Assembly (NCBI RefSeq): GCF_000426765.1
Contig: NZ_AUFZ01000006.1
Coordinates: forward strand, 1 to 62,897
Length of the DNA stretch: 62,897 bases
Source of the DNA: Vibrio litoralis DSM 17657
GTDB lineage: Bacteria > Pseudomonadota > Gammaproteobacteria > Enterobacterales > Vibrionaceae
Direction of reading: 5' to 3'
The notes below the pieces were generated by a model. That model searched no databases. It had not been told where the DNA came from and saw only the letters and a program-made list of their open reading frames with translations. This document shows, one piece after another, positions 59,815 to 62,897 of the stretch (position 1 is the stretch's first letter; each line of letters starts with the position of its first letter). The position numbers were made by a program, and so were the translations under genes.

Positions 59815-60519
59815 TTAAGCAACTGTAGTATTAAGAGTCGCTTGATCAACTGCAACACCAGCACCCATAGTGGTAGAGATGCTTACTTTCTTCAGGAAAG
59901 TACCTTTCGCAGAAGAAGGTTTTGCTTTCTTAAGCGCCACTAGAAGAGCTTCTAAGTTCTCTTGTAGTTGGTTTGCTTCGAAAGATGCTTTACCAATAGT
60001 AGTGTGGATGATGCCGTTTTTGTCGTTACGGTAACGAACCTGACCCGCTTTAGCATTTTTAACTGCTTCAGCAACGTTAGGAGTTACAGTACCAACTTTA
60101 GGGTTTGGCATAAGGCCACGTGGACCTAAGATAGTACCTAGTTGACCAACAACACGCATTGCATCAGGAGAAGCAACTACTACGTCGAAGTTCATTTCGC
60201 CTTTTTTCACTAGCTCAGCTAGATCTTCCATACCAACGATATCTGCGCCAGCTTCTTTAGCTGCTTCAGCGTTTGCACCTTGAGTGAACACTGCAACGCG
60301 GATGTCACGGCCAGTACCATGTGGAAGTACAGTTGCGCCACGAACGTTTTGGTCTGATTTACGAGCATCAATGCCTAGGTTTACAGCAACGTCTACGCTT
60401 TCTACGAATTTAGCAGTCGCTAACTCTTTTAGAAGAGCAACAGCTTCGTTGATTTCGTATTCTTTAGTCACATCCACTTTTTCGCGGATTGTTTTCATAC
60501 GCTTAGTAAGTTTTGCCAT
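59815..60519 (-). CDS. rplA: 50S ribosomal protein L1
   Basis: A 234-residue L1 (E. coli 234). [20 protein letters not shown] and the signature [15 protein letters not shown] are present. It binds 23S rRNA at the E site and in E. coli represses translation of the rplKA mRNA. It starts 4 bp after the rplK stop, so the two are coupled. Confidence 0.99.
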   Translation of the reverse strand: MAKLTKRMKTIREKVDVTKEYEINEAVALLKELATAKFVESVDVAVNLGIDARKSDQNVRGATVLPHGTGRDIRVAVFTQGANAEAAKEAGADIVGMEDLAELVKKGEMNFDVVVASPDAMRVVGQLGTILGPRGLMPNPKVGTVTPNVAEAVKNAKAGQVRYRNDKNGIIHTTIGKASFEANQLQENLEALLVALKKAKPSSAKGTFLKKVSISTTMGAGVAVDQATLNTTVA

Positions 60520-60523
60520 GATC

Positions 60524-60952
60524 TTATCCCTCTACCACTAGGCCCATTGAACGAGCAGTACCCGCGATAGAACGCTTCATCGCTTCGATGTCTGCGCCAG
60601 TCATATCTGCAGCTTTAGTTTCAGCAATCTCTTGTAGCTGAGCGTCAGTAATAGTACCAACTTTCTCAGTGTTTGGACGGCCAGAACCAGACTTAACGCC
60701 AGCAGCTTTCTTAAGAAGAACAGCAGCAGGTGGTGTCTTAGTTACAAATGTGAAAGAACGGTCGTTGTATACAGAGATAACAACTGGGATTGGAAGACCT
60801 TTCTCAACAGATTCTGTTTTTGCGTTGAACGCTTTACAGAATTCCATGATGTTTACGCCGTGTTGACCTAGTGCAGGACCAACCGGTGGACTTGGGTTTG
60901 CCATACCAGCTGCAACTTGCAGTTTGATATAAGCTTCTACTTTCTTAGCCAT
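60524..60952 (-). CDS. rplK: 50S ribosomal protein L11
   Basis: A 142-residue L11 (E. coli 142). [20 protein letters not shown] opens the protein and [13 protein letters not shown] lies in the C-terminal rRNA-binding domain. It forms the base of the GTPase-associated centre, is needed for RelA activation, and is the target of PrmA, encoded in this window. Confidence 0.99.
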   Translation of the reverse strand: MAKKVEAYIKLQVAAGMANPSPPVGPALGQHGVNIMEFCKAFNAKTESVEKGLPIPVVISVYNDRSFTFVTKTPPAAVLLKKAAGVKSGSGRPNTEKVGTITDAQLQEIAETKAADMTGADIEAMKRSIAGTARSMGLVVEG

Positions 60953-61031
60953 TTTAATTCCTAAATTTTGGGTACAAACGCTAATCGCTTGATCAGCTCC
61001 CCGCTAGCTTTACATGAATACCTGTAAAAAG

Positions 61032-61067
61032 GCGCGAAATTATAGTCAAAACTCACGCCTGAAACAA
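61032..61067 (-). promoter_or_regulatory. rplKA promoter
   Basis: On the minus strand TTGTTT (61067-61062), 17-bp spacer, TATAAT (61044-61039), then TTCGCGCC. The layout, with AGGCG after the -35 and GCGCC after the -10, closely copies the rplJ promoter. The GC-rich start region suggests stringent control. The leader between here and rplK (about 80 nt) probably holds the L1 translational operator. Confidence 0.85.
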
Positions 61068-61096
61068 GTCTTTTGATGCTTTATTAAGCAAATTTA

Positions 61097-61645
61097 TTAG
61101 TCCGATTTTTCAACCTGACTGAATTCAAGCTCAACCGGTGTTGCACGACCAAAGATCGATACAGACACTTTTAGGCGACTCTTTTCATAATCAACTTGCT
61201 CAACCGTACCATTGAAGTCAGCAAATGGCCCTTCAGTAACACGAACCACTTCACCTGCTTCAAATAATGTTTTCGGTCTTGGGGCTTCACTCGCCTGCTC
61301 TAAACGATTTAAGATAGCATCCGCTTCTTTATCCGTAATAGGAGCGGGACGGTCAGAGGTGCCACCAATAAAGCCCATAACACGCGGAATACTACGTACT
61401 AAGTGCCATGATTCATCATTCATTACCATTTGGACTAGCACGTAGCCTGGAAAGAATTTACGCTCACTCTTACGACGTTGACCAGCGCGCATTTCCACCA
61501 CTTCTTCAGTAGGTACTAATACGTCACCGAAAAACTCTTCCATAGCGTGCATTTTGATATGTTCGCGAAGAGATTGTGCAACACGGCCTTCAAACCCGGA
61601 AAAGGCTTGAACCACATACCAGCGTTTTTTTGGTGCTTCACTCAT
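61097..61645 (-). CDS. nusG: Transcription antitermination factor NusG
   Basis: A 182-residue NusG (E. coli 181). The NGN domain starts [20 protein letters not shown] and the KOW domain is in [20 protein letters not shown]. It travels with RNA polymerase and links it to Rho or ribosomes. It is 12 bp after secE, the usual pair. Confidence 0.98.
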   Translation of the reverse strand: MSEAPKKRWYVVQAFSGFEGRVAQSLREHIKMHAMEEFFGDVLVPTEEVVEMRAGQRRKSERKFFPGYVLVQMVMNDESWHLVRSIPRVMGFIGGTSDRPAPITDKEADAILNRLEQASEAPRPKTLFEAGEVVRVTEGPFADFNGTVEQVDYEKSRLKVSVSIFGRATPVELEFSQVEKSD

Positions 61646-61657
61646 GTTTAAAACCCC

Positions 61658-62041
61658 TTACACTCCAGTTGCTAGAGCAATTAGACGAACCATGATGCCG
61701 TCAATTCCCCATAGCAATAGAGCCATTACAATACTTACAGCTAATACGATAAATGTTGTTTGCATTGTTTCTTGGCGTGTAGGCCAAACCACTTTGCGCA
61801 CTTCAAGTTTTGCTTCGCGAGCAAATACAATCGTAGCTTTACCTTTCGTTGTCAGAGCCGCTACACCAAGGGCAGCGGCAATTAAAATAACAACGGCTGC
61901 TGCACGAATCGCAACAGACATTTCACCATACAGGTAATTTCCCACAACAGCAGCAGCTAGCAGTGCAAAAGTGATAAACCACTTAAAAGCATCTGCCGCT
62001 TTTGAGCTCTCATGAGTTTCAGCTTTGGCTTTCATAAACAA
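61658..62041 (-). CDS. secE: Preprotein translocase subunit SecE
   Basis: A 127-residue protein (E. coli SecE 127) with three membrane helices (about 20-38, 43-61 and 93-116) and the conserved amphipathic segment [19 protein letters not shown]. It is part of the SecYEG channel. It forms an operon with nusG. The 247-bp region between tuf and secE holds the tuf terminator and an AT-rich promoter region (a possible TTGTAT-17-TATTTA), but no tRNA gene. Confidence 0.97.
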   Translation of the reverse strand: MFMKAKAETHESSKAADAFKWFITFALLAAAVVGNYLYGEMSVAIRAAAVVILIAAALGVAALTTKGKATIVFAREAKLEVRKVVWPTRQETMQTTFIVLAVSIVMALLLWGIDGIMVRLIALATGV

Positions 62042-62210
62042 ACCTGTGAAAAGTTTTACTTAAAAACGACAATAACCCCGCAACTGGCAGGGCTAACTCA
62101 TTAGTTTAGGACAAGCCATCAACTAAATAAATTAGATATAAATCTAATACAATTCTTTGCTGAGTCAGTTACAAAACGACCAATTTATGCCTTCATTTTG
62201 TTCAGCGTAG

Positions 62211-62238
62211 AAAAAGGGCATCAAATGATGCCCTTTTT
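62211..62238 (-). terminator. Terminator after tuf
   Basis: AAAAAGGGCATCA and TGATGCCCTTTTT form a perfect 13-bp stem around AA; it is symmetrical, with the T tract inside the arm. Confidence 0.9.
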
Positions 62239-62288
62239 GATAGTCGTTAGTCAAATACAATTCGTATTTAAACTTAAAGTTTGGCTAA

Positions 62289-62897
62289 TTAAGCGATAAC
62301 TTTCGCTACAACACCAGCACCAACTGTACGGCCACCTTCACGGATTGCGAAACGTAGACCTTCGTCCATCGCGATTGGTGCGATTAGAGTTACGATCATT
62401 TGTACGTTATCGCCAGGCATTACCATTTCAACACCTTCAGGTAGTTGAATGTCGCCAGTTACGTCAGTTGTACGGAAGTAGAACTGTGGACGGTAACCTT
62501 TGAAGAATGGAGTATGACGACCACCTTCATCTTTCGAAAGTACGTATACTTCTGATTCGAAAGTTGTGTGTGGGTTGATTGAACCTTTCGCTGCCAATAC
62601 TTGACCACGTTCAACGTCATCACGCTTAGTACCACGTAGAAGTGCACCAACGTTCTCACCCGCACGACCTTCGTCAAGCAGCTTACGGAACATTTCAACA
62701 CCAGTACAAGTAGTAAGAGTAGTATCTTTGATACCAACGATTTCTACTTCGTCACCTACGCGTAGGATACCGCGCTCGATACGACCTGTTACAACAGTAC
62801 CACGACCTTGGATTGAGAATACATCTTCAATTGGTAGTAGGAACGGTTGGTCTACAGCACGCTCTGGTTCTGGGATGTAGTTGTCTAGTGCTTCTGC
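62289..62897 (-). CDS. tuf: Elongation factor Tu, 5' part beyond window edge
   Basis: The C-terminal 202 residues of EF-Tu run to the right edge of the window, beginning in [20 protein letters not shown]. Domain 2 ([16 protein letters not shown]) and domain 3 ([35 protein letters not shown]) are intact. EF-Tu carries aminoacyl-tRNA to the ribosome. The gene position upstream of secE marks it as the tufB-type copy. The GTPase domain lies outside the window. Confidence 0.98.
   Translation of the reverse strand, partial: AEALDNYIPEPERAVDQPFLLPIEDVFSIQGRGTVVTGRIERGILRVGDEVEIVGIKDTTLTTCTGVEMFRKLLDEGRAGENVGALLRGTKRDDVERGQVLAAKGSINPHTTFESEVYVLSKDEGGRHTPFFKGYRPQFYFRTTDVTGDIQLPEGVEMVMPGDNVQMIVTLIAPIAMDEGLRFAIREGGRTVGAGVVAKVIA

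Overview
The window is chromosomal DNA of a gamma-proteobacterium, almost certainly a member of the Vibrionaceae (genus Vibrio or a close relative). The evidence is gene content and order: accB-accC-yhdT-panF-prmA-dusB-fis, purH-purD, DUF1481-hupA-yjaG, hemE/nudC/rsd, and tuf-secE-nusG-rplKAJL-rpoBC. A CrbS-type sensor kinase near acs, AT-leaning codon use, and dispersed palindromes of the ACTTGGGTATA kind fit as well. I cannot name the species. Both ends cut a gene: kdgK on the left and tuf on the right. No rRNA, tRNA, CRISPR array, transposase or prophage gene was seen.

Region 1 (1-7945) is an accessory catabolic cluster. A leftward set of genes encodes an RpiR regulator, a D-aminoacylase-type deacylase, RidA, a sodium/solute symporter, DgoK, DgoA and KdgK. 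A divergent gene encodes a PLP- and metal-dependent enzyme of the D-threonine aldolase / D-serine dehydratase fold. Together they make a complete route for an N-acylated D-amino sugar acid: uptake, deacylation, PLP-dependent loss of water and ammonia to a 2-keto-3-deoxy acid, phosphorylation, and cleavage to pyruvate and glyceraldehyde 3-phosphate. The best substrate guess is N-acetyl-D-glucosaminate, the C1-oxidised GlcNAc released in oxidative chitin breakdown, possibly with its galacto epimer. This is the most interesting system in the window.

Region 2 (7990-25097) is mostly conserved core: the CrbS-like transporter/histidine kinase, an MFS transporter, a CNMP/CBS/DUF294 protein, a DEDDh exonuclease, acetyl-CoA synthetase, aroQ, accBC, yhdT-panF, prmA and dusB-fis. 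Two intergenic gaps (acs-aroQ and accC-yhdT) hold CTAG-rich repeats and a 9-copy GGTTCCT tandem array.

Region 3 (25360-34538) is a sugar-PTS block lying between core genes. It has two LacI/MalI-type regulators, two glucose-family EIICB permeases, MalY, an AraC regulator followed by a 57-residue ORF, and a DMT exporter. Five palindromes built on AAAACGTTTT sit in three of its promoter regions, which suggests one connected regulon.

Region 4 (34597-49780) has a small lipoprotein, purH, purD, DUF1481-hupA-yjaG, a 2-hydroxyacid dehydrogenase, a uracil-DNA-glycosylase-like protein, a four-gene TolC/HlyD/ABC-2 permease exporter with no ATPase gene, hemE, nudC and rsd. A short unassigned transcript may lie between hemE and nudC.

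Region 5 (49986-62897) is the leftward tuf-secE-nusG-rplK-rplA-rplJ-rplL-rpoB-rpoC block, with two look-alike ribosomal-protein promoters, an rplL-rpoB attenuator hairpin and clear terminators after tuf and rpoC.
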